Assembly (NCBI GenBank): GCA_028708425.1
Contig: JAQVYY010000006.1
Location: forward strand, 1-64,000
Source of the DNA: Bacteroidales bacterium
GTDB taxonomy: Bacteria; Bacteroidota; Bacteroidia; Bacteroidales; Tenuifilaceae
DNA length: 64,000 bases
Direction of reading: 5' to 3'
The notes beneath the pieces are model-generated. The model saw nothing but the letters and a program-made list of their open reading frames with translations, was not told the origin of the DNA and did not search any database. Of the stretch, positions 9,954 through 19,903 are shown in pieces (position 1 is the first letter of the stretch; every line of letters begins with the position of its first letter). A program made the translations under genes and the position numbers.

Positions 9954-9980
9954 TAACGTTAAAAATTTTAAAGAGCATTG

Positions 9981-12527
9981 ATGGAGTACAAATTTTCAAA
10001 TAAAATCAAAGAAGTACTGGGTTACAGTAGAGAGGAAGCTGTAAGACTAGGAAATTCGACCATAAATACCGAGCATCTTTTTCTTGGTATTTTAAGAGAT
10101 GGTGAGGGTATGGCAATAAATATTTTGCAAGAGTTGGGGGTTAACCTATCAGAGGCTAAAAAGCATATTGAGTCTAAGATAAGGCAATCAGAATCACCAT
10201 CGCCCCTACTTGATCCAGATAGCCTACCATTATTTAAGTCGGCCGAGAGGGTTTTAAAGCTGGTAACCTTGGTTGCCCGTGATTTAAAAACCGAAACGAT
10301 TAATACGGCGCATCTGCTGCTTGCCATTTTAAAAGATGAAGAAAGCGTTGTTAGCCAGCTACTTTTCGAAAAAGATATTGATTACTATACTGTGAAAGAA
10401 GAGATGAAACCAGAAATTATTGAAGCTAAAGCTGATTTTCCTGATGAAGATGATGAACGTCCATTTGGTGCGTCGGCACGAGGACCACAACAAGTTCCAG
10501 GGAAGTCAACTAGCGATACACCTGTTCTCGATAATTTTGGCATAGACCTAACCAAGGCTGCCGAAGAGAATAGGCTTGACCCTGTTGTTGGTCGCGAAAA
10601 AGAGATTGAGCGCATTGCCCAAATATTAAGTCGCAGAAAGAAAAATAACCCCATCCTTATTGGTGAACCTGGCGTAGGAAAATCGGCAATAGCCGAGGGC
10701 CTGGCAATTCGAATTGCTAAGCGTAAGGTTTCTAGAGTACTGTTTAATATGCGCGTTGTAACCCTCGATTTAGCATCGATTGTTGCAGGAACAAAGTACA
10801 GAGGACAGTTTGAGGAGCGAATGAAAGCCATACTTAACGAGCTCTCTAAAACAAATAATGTTATCCTTTTTATTGACGAGATACATACCATTGTAGGTGC
10901 TGGTGGAGCCACAGGATCGTTGGATGCAGCCAACATGCTAAAACCCGCATTGGCTCGAGGTGAGCTTCAATGCATTGGCGCAACTACTCTGGATGAATAC
11001 CGTGAACATATCGAAAAGGATGGAGCACTTGAACGTCGTTTTCAAAAAGTGATAGTTGAGCCCACCTCACCCGACGAAACGGTTGAAATCCTTAATCAAA
11101 TAAAGGGCAGATACGAAGATCACCATAACGTGTATTACACCCCCGAGGCAATTGACGCCTGCGTTAATCTAACAATGCGCTATATTTCAGACAGGCATCT
11201 ACCCGATAAAGCCATTGATGCATTGGACGAGTCGGGATCTCGTGTTCACATATCGAATATTAAGGTTCCAGAAAAAATAGTTGCCCTTGAAAAGCAGATA
11301 GAAGAAGCGAAAGCCGAAAAGCTGAAAGCTGTTAAGAATCAGGATTTCGAATCGGCTGCAAGCTTTAGGGATAGGGAAAAACAATTTCTCGAACAGCTTG
11401 AAAATGAACAGCAACGCTGGGAAAGCGAACTGGTTAAACACAGAGAAACTGTTGATGATGAGAAGGTTGCTGAGGTAGTTGCCATGATGACAGGTGTACC
11501 CGTTCAGCGTATTGCCCAAGCCGAAGGGGCAAGATTGCTTCAAATGGGTGAAGAGCTCAAAGGCCTTGTAATTGGTCAAGACGAAGCTATCGGTAAAATT
11601 GTTAAATCTATTCAGCGTAACCGGGCGGGGCTAAAGGATCCCAATAAACCTATCGGAACATTTGTTTTCCTAGGCCCAACTGGTGTGGGTAAAACGCAGC
11701 TTGCCAAGGTTCTTGCCAAATATCTTTTCGATACAACTGATAACCTTATCCGTATCGATATGAGTGAATATATGGAGAAGTTCTCGGTTTCGCGTCTCAT
11801 AGGAGCACCCCCAGGGTATATAGGGTACGAAGAGGGTGGCCAGCTAACCGAAAAGGTTAGACGAAAGCCCTATTCCGTGGTACTACTCGATGAGATTGAA
11901 AAAGCGCATCCCGATGTATTCCATATTCTATTACAGGTTCTTGATGAAGGGCAGCTAACGGATAGCTTGGGTCGCAGGGTTGATTTTAAGAACACCATTA
12001 TAATTATGACCTCAAATATTGGTACCCGCGAGCTTAAGAGTTTTGGTGCCGGCGTAGGCTTTAAAACCGACACATCCGAATCGGCAAGCAATGAGTATGC
12101 GAAGGGCGTGATTCAAAAAGCTCTAAAGAAAGCGTTTGCTCCTGAATTTCTAAATAGACTTGACGATGTTATTATCTTTAATGCGCTTTCTCGCAAAGAC
12201 ATTCATAGCATTATCGATATTGAACTTAAAGGGCTATTCGACAGGGTTCATAACCTGGGCTACAGCGTTGAATTAACTGGGAAAGCTAAAGATTTTGTTG
12301 CCGAAAAAGGGTATGATATCCAGTTTGGTGCTCGCCCACTGAAAAGAGCCATACAAAAATATCTTGAAGATGAAATGGCTGAGGTCATTATAAAGAGTGA
12401 AATACAGGTTGGCGATACCATTCAGGTTGACTACAACAAAAAGGACGATGCCATTGTTATAAAGATTAAGAAAAACGACAAACCAAAGAAGGTTAAACCC
12501 GATTCGGAAACCACAAGTTCAAACTAA
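9981..12527 (+). CDS. clpC: ATP-dependent Clp protease ATP-binding subunit ClpC
   Basis: An 848-residue AAA+ unfoldase that unfolds substrates and feeds them to ClpP. Domain order: two Clp_N repeats (about 1-145), a first AAA domain with Walker A GEPGVGKSA, a middle domain containing a UVR motif (around VKNQDFESAASFRDREKQF, the mark that separates ClpC from ClpA/ClpB), a second AAA domain with Walker A GPTGVGKTQ, and a ClpB_D2-small C-terminal domain. The frame also opens with a TTG at 9978, but the ATG at 9981 is the better start. A probable promoter lies just upstream. No mcsA/mcsB/ctsR partners are present here. Confidence 0.96.
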   Translation: MEYKFSNKIKEVLGYSREEAVRLGNSTINTEHLFLGILRDGEGMAINILQELGVNLSEAKKHIESKIRQSESPSPLLDPDSLPLFKSAERVLKLVTLVARDLKTETINTAHLLLAILKDEESVVSQLLFEKDIDYYTVKEEMKPEIIEAKADFPDEDDERPFGASARGPQQVPGKSTSDTPVLDNFGIDLTKAAEENRLDPVVGREKEIERIAQILSRRKKNNPILIGEPGVGKSAIAEGLAIRIAKRKVSRVLFNMRVVTLDLASIVAGTKYRGQFEERMKAILNELSKTNNVILFIDEIHTIVGAGGATGSLDAANMLKPALARGELQCIGATTLDEYREHIEKDGALERRFQKVIVEPTSPDETVEILNQIKGRYEDHHNVYYTPEAIDACVNLTMRYISDRHLPDKAIDALDESGSRVHISNIKVPEKIVALEKQIEEAKAEKLKAVKNQDFESAASFRDREKQFLEQLENEQQRWESELVKHRETVDDEKVAEVVAMMTGVPVQRIAQAEGARLLQMGEELKGLVIGQDEAIGKIVKSIQRNRAGLKDPNKPIGTFVFLGPTGVGKTQLAKVLAKYLFDTTDNLIRIDMSEYMEKFSVSRLIGAPPGYIGYEEGGQLTEKVRRKPYSVVLLDEIEKAHPDVFHILLQVLDEGQLTDSLGRRVDFKNTIIIMTSNIGTRELKSFGAGVGFKTDTSESASNEYAKGVIQKALKKAFAPEFLNRLDDVIIFNALSRKDIHSIIDIELKGLFDRVHNLGYSVELTGKAKDFVAEKGYDIQFGARPLKRAIQKYLEDEMAEVIIKSEIQVGDTIQVDYNKKDDAIVIKIKKNDKPKKVKPDSETTSSN

Positions 12528-12604
12528 AAAACTTGCTACAGCTTAAACAATTAGGCTTCTGAGGTGTTTACAATTTATTACAAACAACAAAAAGACTAAT
12601 CGAA

Positions 12605-13111
12605 ATGAATACAAAAGTAACCTTTGGAGGCAATCCTGTTACGCTTATTGGTAACGAAATTAGTATAGGCGACAAAGCACCTGGTTTTAATGTTATAAAT
12701 GATGATTTAAAGCCTGTTACATTAGGTGACTTTAAAGGGAAGGTTAAACTATTATCGCTCTTCCCATCAATCGATACAGGAGTATGCTCTATGCAAACCC
12801 GAAAATTCAACACAGAAGCGGCTCAATTTGGCGACAAGGTAGCATTTTTGGCCATTTCGGCCGATTTACCCTTTGCCCTTAAACGATTCTGTGGTGCCGA
12901 GGGCATTGACAACCTTGTTCCTCTATCGGACCATAAGGAGATGGACTTTGGTCAAAAATATGGTTTCCATATTAGTGAGCTAAGGCTGCTTGCTCGGGGT
13001 GTTGTTATTATCGACCAAAACGATACTATTCAGTATATAGAGGTAGTACCAGAAATTGGAAACGAACCCAACTACGATGCAGCCATAAACAAACTTAAAG
13101 AACTAGTTTAG
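12605..13111 (+). CDS. tpx: thiol peroxidase (Tpx-type peroxiredoxin)
   Basis: A 168-residue atypical 2-Cys peroxiredoxin that reduces hydrogen peroxide and alkyl hydroperoxides with electrons from thioredoxin. The peroxidatic Cys61 lies in PSIDTGVCSMQTRKFN and the resolving Cys96 in LKRFCGAEG, spaced as in E. coli Tpx. The length is normal for the family. It follows clpC by 77 bases on the same strand and ends before a strong hairpin terminator. Confidence 0.96.
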   Translation: MNTKVTFGGNPVTLIGNEISIGDKAPGFNVINDDLKPVTLGDFKGKVKLLSLFPSIDTGVCSMQTRKFNTEAAQFGDKVAFLAISADLPFALKRFCGAEGIDNLVPLSDHKEMDFGQKYGFHISELRLLARGVVIIDQNDTIQYIEVVPEIGNEPNYDAAINKLKELV

Positions 13112-13137
13112 TAAGTTATACCTATATTCCTTTAAAT

Positions 13138-13177
13138 CAAAAGGTTTTAGCATACTTAAATGCTAAAACCTTTTTTC
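13138..13177. terminator. bidirectional terminator between tpx and rimO
   Basis: Near-perfect hairpin AAAGGTTTTAGCAT / ATGCTAAAACCTTT with a T tract on the forward side and A-rich sequence on the other side. It separates the convergent tpx and rimO genes. Confidence 0.85.
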
Positions 13178-13196
13178 TTTTCCTTGAAAATAGTAC

Positions 13197-14495
13197 CTAT
13201 AGAATTTCAGCAAACAGGTCATAATCCGATGCGCTAGTAATTTTACAATTCACAAAATCGCCCATATTTATATCACTACCCGGAGAGTTTGGTACATATA
13301 CCTCTTGGTCTACCTCTGGCGAATCGTACTGTGTTCGGCCTACATAGTACTCTCCCTCTATTCTATCGATAATTATTTTATACTCTTTACCAATTTTTAG
13401 GGTGTTACTATTCAGTGATACCCCTCGCTGCACCTCCATAATTTGCTCTGCTCTGCTCTGCTTAACCTCTTCGGGAACATCGTTATCCATAGTGGCCGAA
13501 TGGGTCCCCTCCTCCTCGGAATACGTGAATACCCCAAGCCTATCGAATTTAGTGTCCCTAACGAATTCGAGCAGCTCCTGAAAATCGGCTTCGGTTTCGC
13601 CCGGATGACCAACAAGCAGGGTTGTTCTAAGGGCTACATCGGGTACAATGGCACGTAATTTTTGGATAAACGCAAGTATTTCGTGTTTAGCTATTTTACG
13701 ACGCATGATGCTCAAAACATTATCGCTAATATGCTGAAAGGGAATATCGAGGTACTTACAAACCTTAGGATTACGCTGCATTATCTCGGCTAGCTCCATT
13801 GGAAAACCATTGGGGTACGCATAATGAATTCGTATCCATTCAAGCCCATCTATCTTGCTAAGCTCATTTACCAGCTGCGGTAATCGTCTTTCGCCATATA
13901 AATCTATACCGTAAAACACTGAGTCTTGGGCTATTATAATCAACTCCTTAACCCCTTTCTTTACAAGATATTTAGCCTCAGTAACTAGGTCTGATATGGG
14001 TTTAGAGATGTGCCTACCTTTAATCAATGGAATTGCGCAGTACGAGCAACCCCAGGAACATCCTTCCGATATTTTAAGGTAGGAATAATGAGAGGGTGTG
14101 GTAATAAACCTTTGGTTTAATAGGCTTTCGGAATAGGTCGCATTAAGACCGCTTAACACTAGGGGCAAATCGTTTACCCCAAAAAACTCGTCAACCTCTG
14201 GAATTTCTTCAGCCAACTCGTTTTTGTATCGCTGTGATAGGCAACCCATTACAAAAATCCTTTCAATCATCCCTTTACGTTTTGCATCAACAAAAGACAG
14301 GATGGTATTAATCGATTCTTCCTTTGCATCAGCAATAAAACCACAGGTGTTAATTATCACAACCTTTGCGGTAGGGTCGTTCGAATCGAATACCACCTCC
14401 CAACCATCAACCTCGAGCTGCCTCATAAGGTACTCGGAGTCGACAGTATTTTTTGAACACCCAAGGGTTACAACGTTAACCTTCTGTTTTTGCAT
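13197..14495 (-). CDS. rimO: ribosomal protein uS12 methylthiotransferase RimO
   Basis: A 432-residue radical-SAM methylthiotransferase that modifies a conserved aspartate of ribosomal protein uS12. Domains: N-terminal UPF0004 (VNVVTLGCSKNTVDSEYLM, with further cysteines in NTCGFI and VMGCLSQRY binding the auxiliary cluster), central radical SAM (SEGCSWGCSYCAIP, the CxxxCxxC motif) and a C-terminal TRAM domain. SEYLMRQL and DSP-rich features fit RimO rather than MiaB. The frame extends upstream to a TTG at 14534, but that codon overlaps a -7 promoter element, so the ATG at 14495 is preferred. Confidence 0.95.
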   Translation of the reverse strand: MQKQKVNVVTLGCSKNTVDSEYLMRQLEVDGWEVVFDSNDPTAKVVIINTCGFIADAKEESINTILSFVDAKRKGMIERIFVMGCLSQRYKNELAEEIPEVDEFFGVNDLPLVLSGLNATYSESLLNQRFITTPSHYSYLKISEGCSWGCSYCAIPLIKGRHISKPISDLVTEAKYLVKKGVKELIIIAQDSVFYGIDLYGERRLPQLVNELSKIDGLEWIRIHYAYPNGFPMELAEIMQRNPKVCKYLDIPFQHISDNVLSIMRRKIAKHEILAFIQKLRAIVPDVALRTTLLVGHPGETEADFQELLEFVRDTKFDRLGVFTYSEEEGTHSATMDNDVPEEVKQSRAEQIMEVQRGVSLNSNTLKIGKEYKIIIDRIEGEYYVGRTQYDSPEVDQEVYVPNSPGSDINMGDFVNCKITSASDYDLFAEIL

Positions 14496-14531
14496 TTGTG
14501 ATATAAGTTGGTTTTCTAATAAAAACGTGCA

Positions 14532-14539
14532 CAAAGGTA
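14532..14539 (-). promoter_or_regulatory. -7 element of the rimO promoter
   Basis: The reverse strand reads TACCTTTG, a full match to TAnnTTTG, 37 bases before the chosen ATG at 14495. The same octamer is found before prfC and xerD. No -33 TTG is seen. Confidence 0.45.
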
Positions 14540-14599
14540 AGAATAGGTAAAAAAATAACGATATTTACCGTCACAAAATACGAAAACCTAAAATAAAAG

Positions 14600-16138
14600 A
14601 TGCTAACACACAAAGACGAAGAACAGCTTAATGCGATTGGGATTGCTAAAGGTAAAGTAGAATTGCAGCTTGAAAATTTTGCAAAGGGCTTTCCCTTTCT
14701 TAACGTAATTAAGCCAGCTACCGTTGGCGATGGTATTATCAGGCTTGAGTTAAGCGAGGTTGATGATTTGGTTGAACTATTTAAGTGCTTTGAGGGAACT
14801 ATAACTAAATTTGTTCCCGCCTCGGGAGCTGCTACCCGCATGTTTCAAAATCTTCATACCCTTTCAGAAGAATTCCCAACAAAGGGCATGGAAAGTTTTA
14901 GCGATAAGGGCACCGACTCGGCTTGGTCATTTTTTGAGAACCTAGACAAGTTCCCTTTTTACGAAGAGCTCGTTGCAACGCTCAACAAAATGGGTCTCAA
15001 CATAAAAAATTTATTAGAACAGAACGACTACCCTACCATAATTGATGTAATACTCAACTCACACGCCCTGAATTTTGGCAGCAAACCCAAAGGGCTACTA
15101 CCCTTTCACAAGTACCAGGATACCATTAGAACAGCCTTTGAAGAACATATTGTGGAGGGTGCACAGTACGCTCGTACCGCTAATAATGCGGTTAACATTC
15201 ATTTAACCATCTCGCCCGAACACAAAACAGGTTTCGAAAAGCTATGTGATGATGTTTTAGATAGGTACGCTACGCTGCACGGTGTTAAGATAAATATTAC
15301 CTACTCTGAACAGAAAAAATCGACTGACACTATTGCTGTTGACCTTGACAACCAACCCCTTAGGAATGATGATAGCAAGCTTATTTTTAGACCCGGCGGA
15401 CACGGTGCGCTTGTTGAAAACCTGAACGAGCTAAACGATGAGCTTATTTTTATTAAAAATATTGACAATGTTGCACCCGATAGGCTAAAGCCTCAGACCG
15501 TACTATACAAAAAGGCATTAGCTGGACTGCTGATGAGCTACCAGAGCCTAATATTCGACTACCTAAGCCAGCTTATGGGACCAGAAAAGCCATCCCACGA
15601 ATTTTTACTTGATGCATTAGATTTTACTATAAACGAATTGTGCGTATTACCCCCAGCTGGCTTAAATACAGCCGATAGCAAATCGCTTTGCGAATACCTT
15701 ACTGAGAAATTAAATCGGCCCATACGGGTTTGTGGAATGGTTAAAAACACGGGTGAACCCGGTGGCGGCCCTTTTTGGGCCACAAATCGCGATGGCTCCA
15801 TCTCGCTACAAATAGTTGAAACATCGCAAATTGATTTAAGCAAACCCAAGGAGAAAGCCATACTTGAGGCTTCAACGCATTTTAATCCTGTTGACCTTGT
15901 GTGTGGGGTAATAAACCTTTACGGCGAAAAGTTTGATTTGCTAAGGTTTAGAGATCCTGATACAGGCTTTATTTCGACTAAGAGTAAGGATGGCAAAATG
16001 CTTAAAGCACAAGAGCTGCCAGGGCTTTGGAACGGTGCCATGTCCGACTGGAACACCATTTTTGTTGAAGTGCCATCAGCAACCTTTAGTCCGGTAAAAA
16101 CGGTAAACGACTTGCTACGCGACGAGCATCGGTCTTAA
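14600..16138 (+). CDS. DUF4301 family protein
   Basis: A 512-residue cytoplasmic protein that I recognise as a DUF4301 member, a family found mainly in Bacteroidota. No signal peptide or membrane helix is seen. A glycine-rich segment near residue 75 (VPASGAATRMFQ) resembles the loop of nucleotidyltransferases, and there are conserved blocks around FRPGGHGALVENLN and GMVKNTGEPGGGPFW. Together these suggest a nucleotide-sugar or nucleotidyltransferase-like fold, but that is inference from short motifs. It is divergent from rimO and convergent with xerD, whose stop lies 8 bases from its own. Confidence 0.75.
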   Translation: MLTHKDEEQLNAIGIAKGKVELQLENFAKGFPFLNVIKPATVGDGIIRLELSEVDDLVELFKCFEGTITKFVPASGAATRMFQNLHTLSEEFPTKGMESFSDKGTDSAWSFFENLDKFPFYEELVATLNKMGLNIKNLLEQNDYPTIIDVILNSHALNFGSKPKGLLPFHKYQDTIRTAFEEHIVEGAQYARTANNAVNIHLTISPEHKTGFEKLCDDVLDRYATLHGVKINITYSEQKKSTDTIAVDLDNQPLRNDDSKLIFRPGGHGALVENLNELNDELIFIKNIDNVAPDRLKPQTVLYKKALAGLLMSYQSLIFDYLSQLMGPEKPSHEFLLDALDFTINELCVLPPAGLNTADSKSLCEYLTEKLNRPIRVCGMVKNTGEPGGGPFWATNRDGSISLQIVETSQIDLSKPKEKAILEASTHFNPVDLVCGVINLYGEKFDLLRFRDPDTGFISTKSKDGKMLKAQELPGLWNGAMSDWNTIFVEVPSATFSPVKTVNDLLRDEHRS

Positions 16139-16146
16139 GACCCTTG

Positions 16147-17049
16147 CTATTTTTTATCGCGACGATTAAACAGGCTAATCGTTTCCTTTAGGTACTGCTT
16201 ATCTAAATGTGTATAAATTTCGGTGGTGAGAATTGATTCATGTCCAAGCATCTCCTGCACTATCCTAATATCTGCACCACCCTCTACCAAATGCGTGGCG
16301 AATGAATGCCTAAACGTGTGGGGACTTACAGCCTTTTTAATACCCGCGTCTATTGCCGAATTTTTAACTATGGTAAAAATCATTTCACGGGTCAACTTTT
16401 TGCCCCGTCGGTTTAGGAAGAGAATATTCTCCGATGATTTGTCGATTTTAGGAAGGCTATTCCTATCGGGCATGTACAAACGTATCTCCTTAACGGCCTT
16501 ACCACCAATGGGTACCAATCTCTCCTTACTACCCTTACCCAGCACCTTTATAAAATCTTCGTCGAAATGCAGGTCGGTAAGCCTCAGATTTATCAGCTCT
16601 GAAACCCGCAACCCACAGCTATAAAGGGTTTCTAGAATTGCCTTATTACGTTGCCCCTCGGGTTTACTCAAATCGAAGGTACTCTGCATCTCGTCAATTT
16701 CATCAATGCTAAGTACCTCGGGAAGTTTACGGGTCATTTTGGGGCCCGATATTAGCTCTGTTGGGTCGCTGTCAATAACCTCTTCGACCATTAAATACTT
16801 GTAAAACCCCTTTACACCCGAAAGTATTCGTGCTTGTGAGCGAGGGCTATACTTCTTATCGTGAACAAACTCCAAAAAGCCGCTCAAATCGCTCGCTGAA
16901 AGCGATTCGGGTTCCTTTCCAAGAGTGTCCTCAGCAAAAGTGCTTAGTAACTTTAAATCGCGTACATAGGCACTAACCGAATTCTCGGCCAGCGACTTTT
17001 CTAATCTTAAAAATCTAACATAATCATTTATGGCATGCTCCCAACCCAT
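16147..17049 (-). CDS. xerD: tyrosine recombinase XerC/XerD
   Basis: A 300-residue site-specific tyrosine recombinase that resolves chromosome dimers at dif. It has an N-terminal SAM-like core-binding domain (about 5-90) and a C-terminal catalytic domain with the Arg in YSCGLRVSEL, HTFRHSFATHLVEGG (His-x-x-Arg), the second His in MLGHESI and the nucleophilic Tyr in TTEIYTHL. The frame extends to a TTG at 17070, but a -7 promoter element overlaps that codon (17068-17075), so the ATG at 17049 is chosen. The resemblance is closest to XerD, though one-recombinase systems exist. It is a housekeeping gene, not an integrase of a visible island. Confidence 0.9.
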   Translation of the reverse strand: MGWEHAINDYVRFLRLEKSLAENSVSAYVRDLKLLSTFAEDTLGKEPESLSASDLSGFLEFVHDKKYSPRSQARILSGVKGFYKYLMVEEVIDSDPTELISGPKMTRKLPEVLSIDEIDEMQSTFDLSKPEGQRNKAILETLYSCGLRVSELINLRLTDLHFDEDFIKVLGKGSKERLVPIGGKAVKEIRLYMPDRNSLPKIDKSSENILFLNRRGKKLTREMIFTIVKNSAIDAGIKKAVSPHTFRHSFATHLVEGGADIRIVQEMLGHESILTTEIYTHLDKQYLKETISLFNRRDKK

Positions 17050-17067
17050 AGTACTAACTTTGAAAGA

Positions 17068-17075
17068 CAAAGGTA
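17068..17075 (-). promoter_or_regulatory. -7 element of the xerD promoter
   Basis: Reverse-strand TACCTTTG, identical to the elements before rimO and prfC. It sits 19 bases upstream of the ATG at 17049 and overlaps the alternative TTG start, which argues against that start. Confidence 0.45.
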
Positions 17076-17141
17076 GCTAAAATAGATTCTATAGTTAGAT
17101 GTTTTTTACAAGATTAGTGCGATGTAAAACAGACTAGTAAC

Positions 17142-17171
17142 TTGCTACAAAGTTGAAATAGAGTATCTTTG
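17142..17171 (+). promoter_or_regulatory. pyruvate kinase promoter
   Basis: TTG at 17142-17144, a 19-base spacer, then TATCTTTG at 17164-17171. This is a complete match to the Bacteroidota primary sigma factor consensus, about 28 bases before the ATG at 17200. Confidence 0.75.
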
Positions 17172-17199
17172 TAGTATAATATAATTCATAAAAAAACCA

Positions 17200-18618
17200 A
17201 TGCTAAAGAAAACGAAGATTGTAGCCACCATTTCGGACATAAATTGCGATGAAAAGTTTTTGCAACAGCTATTTGATGCAGGGATGAACGTAGTTCGCCT
17301 AAATACGGCCCATCAGACCATTGAGCAGGCAAAGAAAGTGGTTGATATGATACGAAACGTATCAAGCCGTATAGCCATACTGATTGATACCAAAGGGCCA
17401 GAGATTAGAACATCATCTAGAGGGTCTGAGATTGAAGTAGAACCTGGCGATACCATCTGCGTATACGGTAATCCAGAGGGCAAATCGGGTAATGGTAATC
17501 TTTTTGTTTCGTACACAAATATTTGTCGGGATATACCCAAGGGCGCATACTTGCTAATTGACGATGGCGAAATTGAGCTGCGAGTTGTTGAAAATAGAGG
17601 GACCCATCTTGAGTGCCAAGCCACAAATTCTGGTGTGATAAAGTTTCGTAAAAGCGTTAATATTCCGAATACCACCATTAACCTACCATCGTTAACAGAG
17701 AAAGATATTCGTTTTATTGAGTTTGCCATTGAAAACAACCTCGATTTCATTGCCCATTCGTTTGTACGCACCAAGCAGGATGTTATTGATATAAATGCTA
17801 TTATAGAAAAACGTAATAGCTTAATTAAAGTAATAGCAAAAATTGAGAACCAGCAGGGAGTTGATAATATAGACGAGATACTTGAGCATACCTACGGTAT
17901 AATGGTGGCCCGTGGCGATTTGGGAATTGAAATTCCGTTCGAAAAAATCCCCACCATCCAACGGCATCTTATAAATAAATGCATCGAGAGTAAAAAACCT
18001 GTAATTATTGCCACTCAAATGCTGCATAGCATGATTGAGCATCCCCGTCCCACACGGGCCGAAATAAACGACATTGCTAGCGCAATATACAGCCGGGCCG
18101 ATGCGATTATGCTAAGTGGCGAAACAGCCTACGGGCAATACCCTGTGGATGCGGTTAAAACCATGACCAGCGTAGCTCGCGAGGTTGAAAAGGTACTTAC
18201 CGCCGACCCCGATATTACGCTAACCAATATAAACAACAAAATTACCGCTACACTTGCCCGAAATGCGGTAAGAGCATGCCGCCCGCTACCCATAAAAGCC
18301 ATTGTGGTTGATACCATGACAGGCCGAACGGGCAGGTACCTGTCGGCCTTTAGAGGCACTGTTCCCGTTTACGCCATGTGCTACAACCCAACAATTATGC
18401 GCCAGCTTGGCCTGTCGTTTGGGGTTTCGGCAACCCACATGAACCTAACCGAGAGTAGAGACTCGTTCCTAAGTGATGCTATTAACACCCTTATTAAAAA
18501 CAATAAGGTGTGTCCCACCGATATGGTTCTGGTCATCGGCGGTAGCTTCGGACCTAACAACGGCGCCTCGTTTATGGAAATTAGCGAGGCCGAAAAGTTG
18601 ATTCTTGACCACAGGTAA
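17200..18618 (+). CDS. pyk: pyruvate kinase
   Basis: A 472-residue glycolytic enzyme converting phosphoenolpyruvate and ADP to pyruvate and ATP in the cytoplasm. Visible family blocks are the N-terminal KTKIVATISD, the nucleotide/phosphate segment NVVRLNTAH, the catalytic-lysine region VIAKIENQQGVDNIDEIL, and ARGDLGIEIPFEKIP followed by ATQMLHSMIEHPRPTRAEINDIA. The C-terminal regulatory domain is present (about 335-472). It stands alone behind its own strong promoter. Confidence 0.97.
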   Translation: MLKKTKIVATISDINCDEKFLQQLFDAGMNVVRLNTAHQTIEQAKKVVDMIRNVSSRIAILIDTKGPEIRTSSRGSEIEVEPGDTICVYGNPEGKSGNGNLFVSYTNICRDIPKGAYLLIDDGEIELRVVENRGTHLECQATNSGVIKFRKSVNIPNTTINLPSLTEKDIRFIEFAIENNLDFIAHSFVRTKQDVIDINAIIEKRNSLIKVIAKIENQQGVDNIDEILEHTYGIMVARGDLGIEIPFEKIPTIQRHLINKCIESKKPVIIATQMLHSMIEHPRPTRAEINDIASAIYSRADAIMLSGETAYGQYPVDAVKTMTSVAREVEKVLTADPDITLTNINNKITATLARNAVRACRPLPIKAIVVDTMTGRTGRYLSAFRGTVPVYAMCYNPTIMRQLGLSFGVSATHMNLTESRDSFLSDAINTLIKNNKVCPTDMVLVIGGSFGPNNGASFMEISEAEKLILDHR

Positions 18619-18691
18619 TGCTTTGTATAAGAAGATATAACATTCTATTTGACACTATCTACTAACCTCAAAATCATTATAAAGGTTTTAA

Positions 18692-19894
18692 ATGGTACGA
18701 TTTTTCATACTACTGGCATTAAGCATTGCCACGCTGTGCACGAATGGTCAAAAAATGCCCGAGAACTACTATCGGGCGCAAGCAGCTTTACAACATAAAA
18801 ACTATATTTTAGCCCAGCAACAGATTGATTCGGCAATTATCGCTTCAAAAAGAAACCCATACATACTGGTAAAGAAGGGCGAAATACTATTTACGCAGAA
18901 TGATTTTAAGCAGGCGCTGTATAGCTTTGAGGAGGCGAATAAAATTAGAAGCAATATAGCCTCGCTTTGGGAAGCAAAAGCATACGCAATGCTTAACAAC
19001 ACGGTTGCAGCGATTGAGGCGCTTGAGCGTCATCTATCATCTGCACCACGAGTATCAGAAGCCAAAATTATACTCGATACGGCATTCTTGCAACTAGCCA
19101 ATACTCCACAATGGAAAACTTTTTGGCTAAATGAATGGTACAATAGCAACGAGCTACTCGAGGCTGAGGTTGAGTACCATTTCTCGCAAAACGAGTGGGA
19201 ACTTGCCCTGGACCTTTTAAACCAAAAGATGGACGGCAAAAAGTCGCGGCATCAATTTTACGCCCTCAGAGGTAAAGCCTACTCCGCCGTTGGAAGTTAC
19301 AAGGCTGCAGAAGCTGATTTTGCCCACGCCCTAAAAAGAAGCAAACGCAACGATGAGTATATGGCGAACTATGGGCGAGCACTCGACAGGGTTGGCAAGC
19401 ACAAAAAGGCGATAAAACTTTTTAATGACGCCATTTTACGCTCTGGGGGAAACCCCGATTACTTTATGCACAGGGCCAAAGCCTATTTAAATCAGCATGA
19501 TTTTGAAAACGCCTTTACAGATATTAACCACTATTTAAGCTACTACCCCAGCAGCATTGATGCCCTATCGTTAAAAGCAAATATAGCCACCCAAATGGGG
19601 CGAAATATTGATGCACTATTTTGCCTAAGAAAGCTAATTGAACTCGAGCCTAGCAGCTGGAAACACTACGCTGCCAGAGCCGAGCTATACCTATCATCAA
19701 AAAATTGGGAAGTAGCAAAAATTGACCTTAATAGGGCTATAGAGCTCAATTTAAACGACCAAAAATTATATCTACTTAGGGGAAAATGCCGCAATAATTT
19801 GGGCGAGCGCTCGCAGGCCTGCACCGACTGGAAAAAAGCCGTTAAGCTCGGAAGTTTTGAAGCCCAAGAGCTTATCTACAAAAATTGTCGATAG
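18692..19894 (+). CDS. secreted TPR-repeat protein
   Basis: A 400-residue protein with a signal peptide (cleavage near CTNG-Q, about residue 20) and TPR motifs along nearly all of the mature chain, clearest from about residue 190 to the C-terminus (YKAAEADFAHALKRS, WEVAKIDLNRAIELN). No catalytic motif is seen. It probably acts as a periplasmic or envelope scaffold. It is convergent with batE, with only 9 bases between the stop codons. Since the Bat operon also encodes TPR proteins a functional link is possible, but the opposite orientation gives no direct support. Confidence 0.82.
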   Translation: MVRFFILLALSIATLCTNGQKMPENYYRAQAALQHKNYILAQQQIDSAIIASKRNPYILVKKGEILFTQNDFKQALYSFEEANKIRSNIASLWEAKAYAMLNNTVAAIEALERHLSSAPRVSEAKIILDTAFLQLANTPQWKTFWLNEWYNSNELLEAEVEYHFSQNEWELALDLLNQKMDGKKSRHQFYALRGKAYSAVGSYKAAEADFAHALKRSKRNDEYMANYGRALDRVGKHKKAIKLFNDAILRSGGNPDYFMHRAKAYLNQHDFENAFTDINHYLSYYPSSIDALSLKANIATQMGRNIDALFCLRKLIELEPSSWKHYAARAELYLSSKNWEVAKIDLNRAIELNLNDQKLYLLRGKCRNNLGERSQACTDWKKAVKLGSFEAQELIYKNCR

Positions 19895-19903
19895 AAAAAC
19901 GCT

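Noticed and set aside
10385..10936. Long reverse ORF (183 codons) inside clpC
   Set aside because: It lies opposite a strongly conserved coding region, and its composition (Ser, Arg and Ile rich) is that of an antisense shadow.
16147..17049. Tyrosine recombinase as the integrase of a mobile island
   Set aside because: Sequence and length fit the housekeeping XerC/XerD type; there are no attachment-site repeats or cargo genes beside it.
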